Below, in pieces: positions 40,501 to 49,092 of a stretch of 64,000 bases of DNA. Location: assembly GCA_003344405.1 (NCBI GenBank), contig NOWV01000051.1, positions 393,009-457,008 on the forward strand. The letters are read 5' to 3'. The notes under the pieces were generated by a model, which was not told where the DNA came from, did not search any database, and was given only the letters and a program-made list of their open reading frames with translations. Made by a program: the position numbers and the translations under genes. Every line of letters starts with the position of its first letter. The first letter of the stretch is position 1. Source of the DNA: Trichoplax sp. H2. Taxonomy: Eukaryota > Placozoa > Uniplacotomia > Trichoplacea.

Positions 40501-42169
40501 AAAGGAATTGAAAATTTTTTAGGACTATTAATTAGATAACGCACTATCTATATATTGAAGAGATAATTTATTAAAAATGAAAATCTTCTTATTGTTTCAA
40601 GTGACTGAAGTAATAAGTCATATTTATGGCATTAACTTAAATTACAAAGAATGAGTGTAGCTGGGAACTATTTTATAACGCTTTAAAGATAACCCTCTTA
40701 AATCGAAGGTAGAAGTGGTATTCATATTATTTAGGGCATGCTTCTTACTACCTATATCTTTAGTTAAAATTTTTAAATTGCTAAAGCTACAAGGCCAAGT
40801 AGTTTAAATCAAAATTAAAAATTTATTCAGTTTTTACTTAGGCGATCATTATATGTTAAATTCTTTAGCGCAGTTGGACGACGAGCTAAAGTGAAGTAGA
40901 TGAGATATTTTAAGTGGATTTAGCGTAATAGAATAGTTTACTAAAGCTCAATGTGTATAATTGCAATAGTCAAATTAAAGGTTAACTGTAACACTAATTC
41001 TAAACGTATTTTTCTTCTGTTTAATTTTAACTGGTAAAGTAAACCGTAAAAACTGTTATACGGTAAGATTTTCATTAATTATAAAGTTTAAATGGCCTTT
41101 TGGCTAAACTCCTTCGGTCTCATTTTCATCTAGAAAAACAAAGTGTAAATGGGACGATATGGGGTGTTCTTACTTAGATTTAGTACTAATTTCGATAATA
41201 ATTCGAATAAATTTTGGTTTTACTTTGCGCCCAGAAATGGATTGTTAAAGCTACAAGTTCGAAGTTTTAAATCAGATAACTAAACCTAGCCCCTGGTATT
41301 AGCTTTTTAACTGCAAAGATTAAACTTTCAATCTGCTACAAGAGACGTAGTTAAGATAGTTGCAATACAAGTAATATTTATTAATTCTAGGATATTTGCT
41401 CCATTCTATTTTAAAAGCAATAGCATGATAAGAGACTTTACATCAAAATAAGGCTGACGATCATTTGTATTCCTATTAATTCTCTTCAATTCAATTTCAG
41501 TCTAATTTAGTATAACTGAAAATAACCAACATTAGGTAGATTCTTTACTAATGTACTGATAAATTCGCTCATACGAGGTTTAAATCGAATCTTAAGCGAA
41601 AACGTAAAATTACTTTCTTTTGCTCTTAGTTCTTTTTACGATATGAACGTGATTACTGAGATTCAGTTGTAGATGGTATTTCAGTCAAATAAAAATATGT
41701 AACCGGATGTACGTATATTAGCTAATATTTCTAGAAAATGATATAATTAATAATCTAGCCTTTTCCATAAAATTCACTCATGGTATTTATATGTCGAAAA
41801 AGTAAAGAGAATATTGAAATTTTACTTGGAATTAAATTAAAATGATTAGAGAAGAATCATGTTCCAAGCTGATCATTTAATATAATACTACAGCAAGGTT
41901 TTGTGTTGGATGTGATAGGCTGAAGGTGTAAAATTTTTAGTTTTAATAAATGAGATCTTTGTGTTGGCAATATCCTCGTTTTAGCGATATCACAGCGAGA
42001 TGATCAATTAAAATGGAAAGAAATTAATACTTAATTTCTTAATAGATTAATAATTGGATTATTTAGCGAGATTAAATACGAAAAAGTGCAAAAATACTGT
42101 TCGAATTAACTTACCTGCGGCATTGGATATAATGCTAACCAAGAAAATTAGCACTAAAAATTTACGCAT
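13293..42169 (-). CDS. gene A: giant secreted multi-EGF / fibrinogen-like / VWD / cystine-knot protein (82 exons, 4,497 aa)
   Basis: I joined 82 exons from the ATG at 42,169 to the TAG at 13,293. Each has GT and AG borders and every length fits its start and end phase; coding length is 13,494 nt. Domain order by residue: signal peptide 1-18; 10 EGF 19-435; seven Caspr-type fibrinogen-like modules 436-1864; 3 EGF 1865-1998; VWD-C8-TIL-E plus one EGF 1999-2391; 42 EGF 2392-4136; two follistatin/Kazal, TSP1, a third follistatin/Kazal and a C-terminal cystine knot to 4497. No transmembrane segment follows the signal peptide, so secretion is expected. VWD and cystine-knot domains mediate disulphide multimerisation in VWF and gel-forming mucins, which suggests a matrix, mucus or adhesive polymer; that role is inference. 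It shares its 3' half exon for exon with gene B downstream of it on the + axis. I recognise no named orthologue. Confidence 0.9.
13640..13855 (-). CDS. gene A: third follistatin/Kazal module
   Basis: One phase 1-1 exon: [30 protein letters not shown], then [20 protein letters not shown] and [16 protein letters not shown]. It is strongly conserved with the gene B counterpart (49,186-49,401), more so than the neighbouring modules. Confidence 0.88.
13967..14122 (-). CDS. gene A: thrombospondin type 1 repeat
   Basis: One phase 1-1 exon: [50 protein letters not shown]. It shows the W-x-x-W motif (WGSW) subject to C-mannosylation in this family and the C-x-x-[ST]-C-G motif (CSSTCG) subject to O-fucosylation. 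Confidence 0.9.
14276..14880 (-). CDS. gene A: two follistatin/Kazal modules
   Basis: Two phase 1-1 exons. 14880-14662: [30 protein letters not shown], then Kazal-like [20 protein letters not shown] with NCVYG. 14518-14276: [24 protein letters not shown], then [20 protein letters not shown] with NCRF and YNGAC. The pairing of a small EGF-like follistatin segment with a Kazal core is as in follistatin, agrin and SPARC. Whether the Kazal loops inhibit proteases cannot be judged by eye. Confidence 0.87.
14968..18430 (-). CDS. gene A EGF array, exons A-20 to A-6 (16 EGF domains)
   Basis: Exons: 18430-18170 (two EGF), 18048-17908, 17825-17703, 17618-17496, 17376-17245, 17133-17017, 16939-16817, 16733-16611, 16499-16371, 16234-16112, 16011-15886, 15807-15688, 15574-15452, 15336-15205, 15090-14968. 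All are phase 1-1. A-19 begins EINEC and has an expanded last loop. A-16 ([20 protein letters not shown]) and A-12 ([18 protein letters not shown]) lack the calcium-binding start. A-15 has a shifted last cysteine ([11 protein letters not shown]). The final repeat, A-6, contains an RGD tripeptide (GYRGDGKTC). Confidence 0.88.
18530..22078 (-). CDS. gene A EGF array, exons A-34 to A-21 (15 EGF domains)
   Basis: Exons: 22078-21953, 21647-21525, 21379-21137 (two EGF), 21003-20884, 20743-20621, 20531-20400, 20284-20162, 20073-19960, 19806-19681, 19516-19394, 19299-19177, 19072-18950, 18869-18747, 18655-18530. All are phase 1-1. A-33 opens [12 protein letters not shown], without the usual acidic calcium-binding start. 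A-27 is short (114 nt, GYNGDNCDG). A-24 has a shifted terminal cysteine ([11 protein letters not shown]). A-25 begins DIPEC. Each oddity is matched in gene B except the DIPEC proline. Confidence 0.88.
22224..24989 (-). CDS. gene A EGF array, exons A-45 to A-35 (11 EGF domains)
   Basis: Exons: 24989-24867, 24752-24630, 24476-24351, 24273-24145, 24015-23893, 23673-23545, 23456-23337, 23257-23135, 23037-22912, 22791-22669, 22346-22224. All are 120-129 nt, phase 1-1, one EGF per exon, beginning D-I-[ND]-E-C. A-43 ([20 protein letters not shown]) and A-37 have altered spacing after the third cysteine; both peculiarities recur in gene B at the same position. The introns 22,347-22,668 (322 bp) and 21,648-21,952 (305 bp) hold nothing recognisable. 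Confidence 0.88.
25063..25237 (-). CDS. gene A: E/VWC-like module plus EGF-like domain
   Basis: One exon, phase 0 to 1. The first half ([20 protein letters not shown], then KVVCNQVKC) fits the short E or VWC-like module completing a VWD-C8-TIL-E assembly. The second half ([20 protein letters not shown], then YQGDGLHC) is the last part of an EGF fold and leads into the long EGF array. Confidence 0.8.
25575..25777 (-). CDS. gene A: TIL (trypsin-inhibitor-like) domain
   Basis: One exon, phase 1 to 0. Sequence runs [60 protein letters not shown]. This is the ten-cysteine-type TIL module found after C8 in VWF-family proteins. Within such assemblies it is usually structural rather than a protease inhibitor. 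The intron 25,238-25,574 shows nothing recognisable. Confidence 0.86.
25869..26061 (-). CDS. gene A: C8 domain of the VWD assembly
   Basis: One exon, phase 0 to 1. It reads [57 protein letters not shown], matching the C8 cysteine-rich helix domain that follows VWD in VWF, mucins and zonadhesin. The expected preceding half-cystines are at the end of the VWD exon (APECLD, CNKD, ETACG). Confidence 0.86.
26240..26923 (-). CDS. gene A: von Willebrand factor type D domain
   Basis: Two exons, 26923-26760 and 26683-26240 (residues 1999-2201). It begins [16 protein letters not shown], the standard VWD opening, including the GDPH tetrapeptide that is autocatalytically cleaved between Asp and Pro in some VWD proteins such as MUC2. 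It continues [26 protein letters not shown] and [19 protein letters not shown] followed by NPKDDF. The CGxC motif resembles that implicated in VWF multimerisation. The junction uses a GTTAGT donor; an alternative donor a few bases on would break the frame. Confidence 0.88.
27038..27722 (-). CDS. gene A: three EGF-like domains between fibrinogen-like modules and VWD
   Basis: Exons 27722-27597, 27388-27236 and 27160-27038, all phase 1-1. The first opens [18 protein letters not shown] and lacks the DINEC calcium-binding start. The second has an unusually long last loop ([19 protein letters not shown]). The third is a standard DINEC domain ending GNGVICG and joins directly to the VWD exon. Confidence 0.87.
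27952..29048 (-). CDS. gene A fibrinogen-like module 7
   Basis: Exons 29048-28974, 28570-28355 and 28284-27952 (residues 1657-1864). Opening: [48 protein letters not shown]. Later: [76 protein letters not shown], ending [11 protein letters not shown]. The intron 28,571-28,973 (403 bp) shows nothing recognisable. Confidence 0.85.
28571..28973 (-). other. intron of gene A, nothing recognised
   Basis: A 403-bp intron inside fibrinogen-like module 7. No exon, repeat or RNA gene seen. Confidence 0.6.
29161..30114 (-). CDS. gene A fibrinogen-like module 6
   Basis: Exons 30114-30040, 29912-29812, 29713-29547 and 29435-29161 (residues 1451-1656). Opening: [37 protein letters not shown], then VTILNHN. 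Later: [76 protein letters not shown], ending [12 protein letters not shown]. It has four exons, the most of any module, and includes the only phase 2 intron I found in gene A. Confidence 0.83.
30221..31271 (-). CDS. gene A fibrinogen-like module 5
   Basis: Exons 31271-31198, 30998-30698 and 30454-30221 (residues 1248-1450). Opening: [37 protein letters not shown]. Later: [25 protein letters not shown] joined to [50 protein letters not shown], ending EKLRCF. An intron splits the module just before the HWGG motif, where modules 2-4 have none. Confidence 0.83.
31968..32653 (-). CDS. gene A fibrinogen-like module 4
   Basis: Exons 32653-32556 and 32472-31968 (residues 1047-1247). Opening: [27 protein letters not shown], then across the junction [18 protein letters not shown]. 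Main exon: [73 protein letters not shown], ending [12 protein letters not shown]. This is the closest of the seven to the canonical Caspr-type pattern. The intron 31,272-31,967 before module 5 shows nothing recognisable. Confidence 0.87.
32927..33612 (-). CDS. gene A fibrinogen-like module 3
   Basis: Exons 33612-33529 and 33439-32927 (residues 848-1046). Opening: [36 protein letters not shown]. Main exon: [70 protein letters not shown], ending VGRLICS. The frame of this exon stays open beyond its donor into the intron; the donor (GTATTA, after CTCAG) is chosen by phase and by homology with the other modules. Confidence 0.83.
33768..34481 (-). CDS. gene A fibrinogen-like module 2
   Basis: Exons 34481-34404 and 34310-33768 (residues 641-847). 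Opening: [25 protein letters not shown], then EPFTVYCDF. The 543-nt exon carries [63 protein letters not shown] and [12 protein letters not shown], ending [12 protein letters not shown]. Here YWGG is replaced by TWGNS and CNCD by CDCD, but the cysteine framework is kept. Confidence 0.85.
34601..36020 (-). CDS. gene A fibrinogen-like module 1 (Caspr/neurexin-IV type)
   Basis: Three exons, 36020-35848, 35166-34908 and 34783-34601, give residues 436-640. The N-terminal part reads SCDEIKKK, then [12 protein letters not shown], then [20 protein letters not shown], the usual fibrinogen-like opening. The C-terminal part has [45 protein letters not shown] and [14 protein letters not shown] before LGKLYCS. 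The WW...YWGG...C-CG...CNCD...DxG...LPV series is characteristic of the fibrinogen-like domain of contactin-associated proteins. The intron 35,167-35,847 (681 bp) shows nothing recognisable. The 34,600 donor choice (GTTCGT) is fixed by phase rather than by strength. Confidence 0.82.
36220..40480 (-). CDS. gene A exons A-81 to A-73: N-terminal array of 10 EGF-like domains
   Basis: Exons: 40480-40223 (two EGF domains; [11 protein letters not shown] then [11 protein letters not shown]), 40005-39877, 38649-38524, 38371-38252, 37254-37132, 36997-36875, 36786-36661, 36561-36439, 36342-36220. All are phase 1-1. Most begin D-I-[ND]-E-C and keep the C-x-[DN]-x4-[YF]-x-C-x-C pattern of calcium-binding EGF with possible Asp/Asn hydroxylation. 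The first domain lacks the DINEC opening and A-75 begins EAVNEC. Introns of about 1.0 kb (37,255-38,251, containing a tandem repeat) and 1.2 kb (38,650-39,876, nothing seen) interrupt the block. The last exon ends in the codon that joins to fibrinogen-like module 1. Confidence 0.88.
37677..38165. repeat. intronic tandem repeat, about 4 units of 119-126 bp
   Basis: Units start at about 37,681, 37,800, 37,926 and 38,049. Each has AGGAAT(T/C)AAG, TTACTAATATTACATGAAGG-like, GGCGGAATAATAT, CTGCTCCTTCTGAA and a terminal TTTAAATGACTTTGTGTTATT-like landmark. The array fills half of the intron between exons A-77 and A-78. Confidence 0.85.
38650..39876 (-). other. long intron of gene A, nothing recognised
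   Basis: 1.2 kb of AT-rich intron between EGF exons A-79 and A-80. No extra exon, repeat or RNA gene seen. Confidence 0.55.
40481..42114 (-). other. first intron of gene A, nothing recognised
   Basis: 1.6 kb intron between the signal-peptide exon and the first EGF exon. It could hold regulatory elements, but none is recognisable by eye. Confidence 0.55.
42115..42169 (-). CDS. gene A exon 1: signal peptide
   Basis: ATG at 42,169 opens [19 protein letters not shown]: one basic residue pair, a hydrophobic core of about ten residues and small residues (SNAAG) suited to signal peptidase. The exon ends in phase 1 at GTAAGTT. The following intron (42,114-40,481, about 1.6 kb) is the longest in the gene, as is common for first introns. 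The mature protein would begin near [11 protein letters not shown]. No TATA box or initiator was recognised upstream. Confidence 0.85.
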
Positions 42170-43370
42170 ATTTATGTCCAAATATTGTAACCATCTAACG
42201 GTAATCTTAGGATAGTTCTGATTTGCAAAATTGAGATCGACCACTTTTTGTAGTAATTAAGTTGGATATTAATTAATAATAGCCAGAGTCAGTATTATTC
42301 ATCAAATCCAGATGTTGCTACAAGTTTTATTATTTTATTATTGAAAGTAGAATTCAAGATAATTAAATCATTCAGGAGATTTTAATTCTCACTTTTACAC
42401 ATTGTTAAGAAATTAGAAGCGGTATTTGGACTTATTGAATGTTGTCGTCTGACCAAAAAAATAACACTAATTGTTTTACTTAAGTGTTATTCAGCTAATT
42501 TAGTTACTCTAAGATGAGTAATTATTTGATTGCCTGTGATTAGGCTTGGGAAAAATAATATTTCTGGTGCATATGATAATATTCACGCGAATTCTCTTGA
42601 AATTGAGATTTACTGTAGTCTCATTGGTCGTTATTCACTTCAGGACAATATTTAATGACCCTTTTTGCCTAAAGCAAGATAGGTGAGTCTAAATTAGAAT
42701 CATTATGAAAAGTATTATAATATAAATTGTTTCAAATAACTAAGTTCGTCGCGTGCGACACTACATCTTACTAAATAATTCCATGAATTCTAAATAATAT
42801 TGATTAAAGTCATAGAAGAGTATAAATATATGCCAGTATTGACTGAATTAGCATTAAATGAAAAAGTTATTAGTGCGAGTTCATGTATAAATAATACGAT
42901 ATTGCGAAATTATTATTAAAATGGTTGCAGAGATCATTTTGGTTTGTTAAATGCGGACATTGGATTAGAGAGGAATTTAAAGATCAATTTTCTCAGTAAA
43001 TTATTGACCTGGATAAATAATCTGCTATTTCCAGTGCATTGATAATAATTAATCAGTATTGCATATCGAAATCTATGATACATCTCTTAGATAGCAGTCC
43101 CATTAATAATCTAATTTTTATGCTTCAATACAGATATCAATAAATCTATTTTGTCGATGAATTAATGCGTACAATGCTTTATACTATCTGTCGCATTATA
43201 TTTATAAAATGGTACTTCTATTTTAAAAACTTTATCACGCGGCTCCATTAATATCTTGTAAACAGCTTGCTGTAATTGTAGCCCTTGATGTATATCTATG
43301 TAATTGTGACTTGATATCGATGTACTCCGGTAAAGATTAAGGAATGAAGTAATATGTATTTATGTAATCT

Positions 43371-43724
43371 TTACACGTTACGTTTATTGACTTCTATCCA
43401 AATCAAATTAGAACTACTCTTAGCAATGCAAGAGGTTATACACCAATAATGCTCTCCACAATCGATATCAAGTACCTTGCTACATTGAGAGTATCCCTTA
43501 ACACTAGAACCCTTCAAGAGCCTCTTCGTACGATGTGCACCATTATAAGTATGTTGTCTTTCGGCTAAAGGTTGGTTACAGATAAGTCAGATCAATTGAT
43601 TGGATGTGGTTCTCTTATGATAATAAGTACCGATATAGCTACCCTGTCTTATGTTGTACCGCAGGATGATATCCGTGCGTATTCGTAATAGTACTAAGTT
43701 AGAGTATACAACATTTACTGTATA
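43371..43724 (-). pseudogene. unusually open segment with one in-frame TGA (possible decayed coding sequence)
   Basis: On the minus strand 118 codons run from after a TAG (43,727-43,725) to a TAA (43,373-43,371) with only one internal stop, TGA at 43,589-43,587. The segment is less AT-rich than its surroundings. The translation contains RQGSYIGTYYHKRTTSNQ before the stop and ERQHTYNGAHRTKRLLKGSS followed by CSKVLDIDCGEHYWC after it. I recognise no family. It could be a dead exon, a lineage-specific gene remnant or chance. Confidence 0.25.
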
Positions 43725-46700
43725 CTATACCAAATTTCAACACAGCTTTAACACCATCAATTTAATTTATGTTAATCCTGATCGAAAGTTACTTCTAGTT
43801 ACATTTGGGGTGTAGAACTTTTAAAAAAATCTTAATAACCGGTAAAAGCCCAAATACTGCCCAGTATCTTTATATGCTTGATATTGGATGTCACTTCTGC
43901 TATATAAAAAGATCTAATTTTAATAATTTGGATGAGGATCGCTTATGATATTACAATGTAGGAATTATAAAAGCTTTATCAGATCACTTAACTTAAACTA
44001 AAAAACTGCTGCATTTATTAAATCCGCTGACTACTTTGTCATGAATATAATAGATATATGCCATATCTACAGTGGAGTCTCATTTTTTTATATTTGTTCG
44101 CTTTAAACTTAGTGAGCTCAAAGTATGGTGCCATACTTAGAGTTGATTGAAGATTGCGATTATGCTGTGATATAGTATGATAATACTCATGTGGATAAGC
44201 GTAAATATCTAGATTTGAGCAATAAGGGTCTAAAAGACGTAAAATAAAGATAGATATTTGTGGTTTAGGTACTAGTACTATTGCTAATGTGATTAAAAGG
44301 CACGTTACTATTGCACGTGGATTTTAAAAGTAATTTATGACGGCATGAAAGGAGTAAAATTGATTGCCTATTTCAAAAGCATCTGCGCTTAATAATGCTA
44401 TTGGTTTATCTGTGACGAGTATTTATTTCTAAATAAGCTTTTTTACTAAATGCCAAGATTTATATGTAGTGTTTACCACTTAACTGTACTGCCACGTTTT
44501 TTTCTAAAGATTTCATTAAACTAGTATTTTTCTTAGCATTATGCGTTTATTCGTGCAGTTAGTGTGATTCCATCATTTTATGAAAAATTTTTGAAGTTCT
44601 CATTTTATTAATTGGCGGTAACTTTAATTCTTTTTCGATAGATAGATTATAAATTGATAAGATTGCTAGTTATATCAAGTCTCTGCTTTTTTAAAATACT
44701 TCTTATTTAAGTGAGAAGAAACCGTCAATATATTAGGTTACGGCAAGGAAGACAAAGAGGATGAAGGCTAGAATTAGAAAGAAACCCATATAGATGTATA
44801 AATTTATACATATATGCTTCATTTCGTAATCTTAATCTGCGTGTATGCAAGCTTTATTATATTCGTAAACCGATAAATCAACTAGTTTTAACTTCTATTT
44901 AGAGTTTTATCATGGAGTGATGTCCGTGATACTGTATTGATTTTGTTTACCATTAGTTGCAGATGGGCTTTAGAAGCATGTCAATAATTTATCATACTTC
45001 AGCTTCCATGTAAATAAATCAATGCGGTTGTACAATAATACTGCACAATCCTAACTATTCAAATCAATTATATCTAGGTTGTAACTATAGAACTAATCAC
45101 TGTCTAAAGAGAATCACTTTGTATAAATTATTATTGCTTTTATGCAATCAAATAAAGCATAAAAAAGTCGGTTGTATGACAAAGATTGATATAAATTTTA
45201 TCCTAATAGTAATCCAATATCAAATCGGACTAAGTTTATCCTTCATGAATGAAATTTATCTACCCTGATTGTTATTTATTAATTGTATAGATCAAATATT
45301 AAATCTATTAATAACAGTATTCAAACTTTGCTTAATCTGATTACATTTAAAGGTAAAAGAGTAGATGATTATATCTAGATTTGCTGTCGCAAGCCAATAG
45401 GAAGGGTTTAGCGAACTGTAGTAGCTTATTTGCATGATTAGGTCAGGTAGTTCATTAGTTTCGTCATGCTTGCACGCGATCCTGTAATAATGACAGAAAA
45501 GATAAATACTGTAAAAACACTGTAAAAATGGTAAAAAAAATCCTATTTTTATACGTTTATGTGAGAGATATGATGGCATTTGGGTAATAGGTTGATAAGT
45601 TGTGCAATAGTATAGTCATAAGAATATGGATTGATAATATTTGGTGGAATAAATATCTAATTACAGTGCATCATTGGATATACATGATTAGATATTTTGT
45701 TCCCATTTCTTTCCAGATATTGGTAGCCGTAGCAAATTGCTTATTTCGCAAGGAATAAAAGTTGCGTTAAAATTGATTATGTCGGGCTCATTGTTTTCTT
45801 GAAAAATCTGGAGATTGTGCACGCGATACTTCAAATGCAATTTTTCAAAATATTGAATAGGTTATGATATCTAAGTATTCTCCTATATGGATTACCATCA
45901 TATGTAATGCGATGGGTATAAATTCTAGCTGTGAATTTTGCACTAATTTTGTAATCCATTTCTTCCCTTACTCCTAACGGATGGCTTACAAATATTTCAA
46001 TTTTATATTTCATGCTACTTACGAAGCAAAACTGTAATTCGAGTGACGTACATTACTTCTATGGTATTATTTTAAAATACCTACGGATATCAGCTGAATG
46101 TTACTTCTAGCTTAATAGATTTCGGATCTGTAATATAATAAGACTTTTAAGCTATGAGATTGCTGATGTTTCAAAATGCCAAATTCAAGTTTCACAATAG
46201 GCATTAGAAGCTATTTAATTTCATCGCTCTGTAGATCCATGTTAGTATTTTACTTCGAGTAGATAAGGTTGCTTCGAAAATCTTCATAATATCGGCGGGA
46301 AAGAATTTTTCTCATACTAGATTATGATTCTGTATTTTTTATTTCTATCTATCTAAAGAGATAATAGAAGAACTATTTTATTAAAAAAATTTCAAAATAC
46401 CAATATGATAGATGAGTATAATAAATAATTTTATATCTACCTCATTCGAAATAGTTATTTTCCGTACATTGTTCTAGTTAAACAAAGAAGCCTTTACCTA
46501 TTCATATAGATAGATCGTGTGACCATAATTACATAGGAAATGCAGATTGAACTATATTACCGGCATTTGCTAAGTTGAAGAATTATAGAAAAATGGGTTG
46601 ATTTTATTACTTGAATTATTAGCATATTTAATAATTAAAATCTTATGCCTTAACATACATTTATATTTATAGGATTAAAAAATATAGCGATTATATAATT

Positions 46701-47720
46701 AACTTGATAGACGAAATGCAGAATTTAAAAGCTCCGTCTACCATATCAATCAAATATAATTTTAGAGCAACGATGTTCTACTGAAAGATACAATGTAGGT
46801 GAAAGATGGTAGATAAAATGATCTTAAAATAGAAAATTTATCATTTTCTAGTCGATATAAATTTAGATTTCATCGTCAAATTAATCTCGTAAAAACAATG
46901 AGACCATGTAAAATTTCTTCACGTGTCATAACTGTAAGCGTGACCAGTATTTCCTGTATATTGGATGCTTTGAGTAAGGTCTTTATATAATGGTAACCAA
47001 GTAAATGAGAAAAATAGGTAAATCTTATTGATGTCATGTTAATAAATTTTAAGAATGAAAACGTACAATAGTCAGCAAATGATTAAGGAATTCCCTATGT
47101 TGCATCGCATATTAATAGATGCCATAGATATTCGTAAACTCAGATTCCACGATATTACGCTTTCAAATTAATAATCTTGGAAACTTTTATAGGGTTAATA
47201 GACTGTCCAAAAAGGTTAAAAAATTGCAATGTTAAAGTTAGCGAAAAATCTTCAGACTAAGTCCATTGAAGATGGATTATTGAATAGAATACCAATAATT
47301 TGTTAGGGTGATCTAAGAGAAGATGAGAAAAGCTCCACTAATGATAGTTTTCATTAAGATAGTAAAATACAAAACAAAATCTTAGGAAATACTATAGAAT
47401 GTTATCGATTCTTTTTAGCTTTCTGTAAGGGATTTATATACTTTCTTATGACATTATCACCTCTTAATTTCCTACTTACTAATCTATCTATTAAAGGTGA
47501 TCATCGAATTTACTGATAATATTTTTCTGTTAGATTTTCCCTATCTTTTATATTCATGATCTCACATAATCGAATTGTACAGTCTGCCATTTCTAATATG
47601 GAGGTTAAACTAAAAAGTGCGGTACCGTAACCGCTTATTTAGCACCAACATTAATAAACAAGTTTAAAAATACGGTTGCTTACAGTTCTATTTTGAAAAT
47701 GAGTAATACTTTTCACCAAC

Positions 47721-47811
47721 CTGTGTATAAAAAGTACAGAATCTTGTATGTGTAGCAGTGAAAGAATCACGAATGCCAATTCGACGTTTTGCTGCAGCGA
47801 ACATAAGATAT
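47721..47811 (-). other. candidate orphan exon with consensus borders
   Basis: Between an acceptor (TTCAG before 47,811) and a donor (CAG then GTTGGT, 47,720) lies a frame starting ATG at 47,804: MFAAAKRRIGIRDSFTATHT, then RFCTFYTQ. It could be a 5' coding exon of an unidentified minus-strand gene upstream of gene B's 3' end, or a chance match. No partner exon was found nearby. Confidence 0.2.
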
Positions 47812-48791
47812 CTGAAGTAATGAGAAAATATTTTCATTTTACTGTAATGTGAAAACAAAAAGTAGAATTAAAAATTTCAAATTACCATGTTAATAACTTA
47901 CCGGTACTCTTTTATACTGTTATAATTGATTAGCTCTGTACGATATATTTAGTAATATGTGTTGTAAGTGAAAACTTGCTACAATGCAGCCAATAATTTA
48001 TACAAATATTTAAAGATACAATGAAGCCGTGGATATGGACTTTAGTTAATGTTTATTCTTCTATAATCTTATTTAGTAATTTTGAATTTGCAAGATTAAC
48101 AAATGGACAAGGCAAAGAAATAATATTCTAAAGAAGCATATCCAAAAATTTATGCTTACTTTTGAAAATATTTCTCTATTTAAGATGATATGGTGTAATT
48201 AACTCTATGAAACTGACCCGTAACATCATTCAACTCATAATTAAAATAGCATGGACATAAGACTGTTTAATTTGATCTATTTAATCGATAAGAGTTTCTA
48301 TTCCTAAGAATTGTATTATTTTATTCTATAATTTACGTCCTTGCCGAACTTCACTCATGTGCGGTTAGGAAATAGTCAAAATTAGCTGACCAATATGTTT
48401 AATAAATTTATATGCTTAGAATGATTACGATATTGGAAATATAATCTCTATGTTCTTAAATAATATAGCTACTAACTAATGGTTTTGAAACCATCTACTT
48501 AGTCTACATATTGAAGACATTAAACAAGACGAAAATATAATCTACAATTCACGAATACACGGAAGTGAAAAAATTTAAGATTATTACAATAATTTGATCG
48601 TAGGTATATGATTAGATCAAGTTAACAATTTTGAAGTGCTTAATGAAACCATTCTAAATCGATAATATTCTTTCTAAATTATACTTGCACAGGTTAAAAG
48701 ATTTACTACTTAAATTATCTCATCAATGCCCATAAATATATTAGCTTTGATTCTAATTTAACAGACTTCGAATAAACATTGCTCTATAACA

Positions 48792-48797
48792 TTTAAT
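48792..48797 (-). terminator. possible polyadenylation signal of gene B (ATTAAA)
   Basis: ATTAAA on the minus strand lies about 45 bp beyond gene B's stop codon. It is the commonest variant of AATAAA, but in DNA this AT-rich it may be coincidental. Confidence 0.3.
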
Positions 48798-48841
48798 ACT
48801 GTACTTTTCAATCAAAGATACTGAATGCATGATTCTATTCT

Positions 48842-49092
48842 TTACTCGTTATTACGACATATGCAAGATTTTATAACTAAAACAGAGATATTTTTAGTAG
48901 ATCCATTACGACATGATGTATTTACTTTTACTACTTTGGTTTTGTCAACTTTACAGCAATGCTTGTCATGTTTACATCCTCCTTCACATTTACCAACGTT
49001 TATTTTCTTTTGTGATTGGCATGTTCCTTCAGTATTAGTGATATAATTCTTTTGAGCCAATCTTCGACACTCTAACGGTTTGCCAATACCGC
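48842..49092 (-). CDS. gene B: C-terminal cystine-knot domain and stop
   Basis: Same length (251 nt) and phase as its gene A partner. It reads [51 protein letters not shown], then [13 protein letters not shown] and TAA. The cysteine framework is identical to A; the changes are mostly conservative, with several extra lysines. Confidence 0.87.

Larger units (their letters stand above)
42170..48841. other. intergenic region between genes A and B
   Basis: It contains the 5' flank of gene A and the 3' flank of gene B, which are in tandem. Apart from the two weak coding-like traces listed separately (43,371-43,724 and 47,721-47,811) I see no gene, RNA or mobile element. Open frames at 45,292-45,579 and 45,831-46,013 are AT-rich, hydrophobic or random-looking and without splice context. 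Confidence 0.55.

Noticed and set aside
45292-46013. Open frames in the A-B intergenic region (45,292-45,579 and 45,831-46,013)
   Set aside because: No splice context, no recognisable motif, low-complexity AT-rich codons; expected by chance in several kilobases of such DNA.
42170-48841. Transposon or retroelement remnants between the genes
   Set aside because: I found no terminal inverted repeats, target-site duplications, integrase or reverse-transcriptase motifs by eye.
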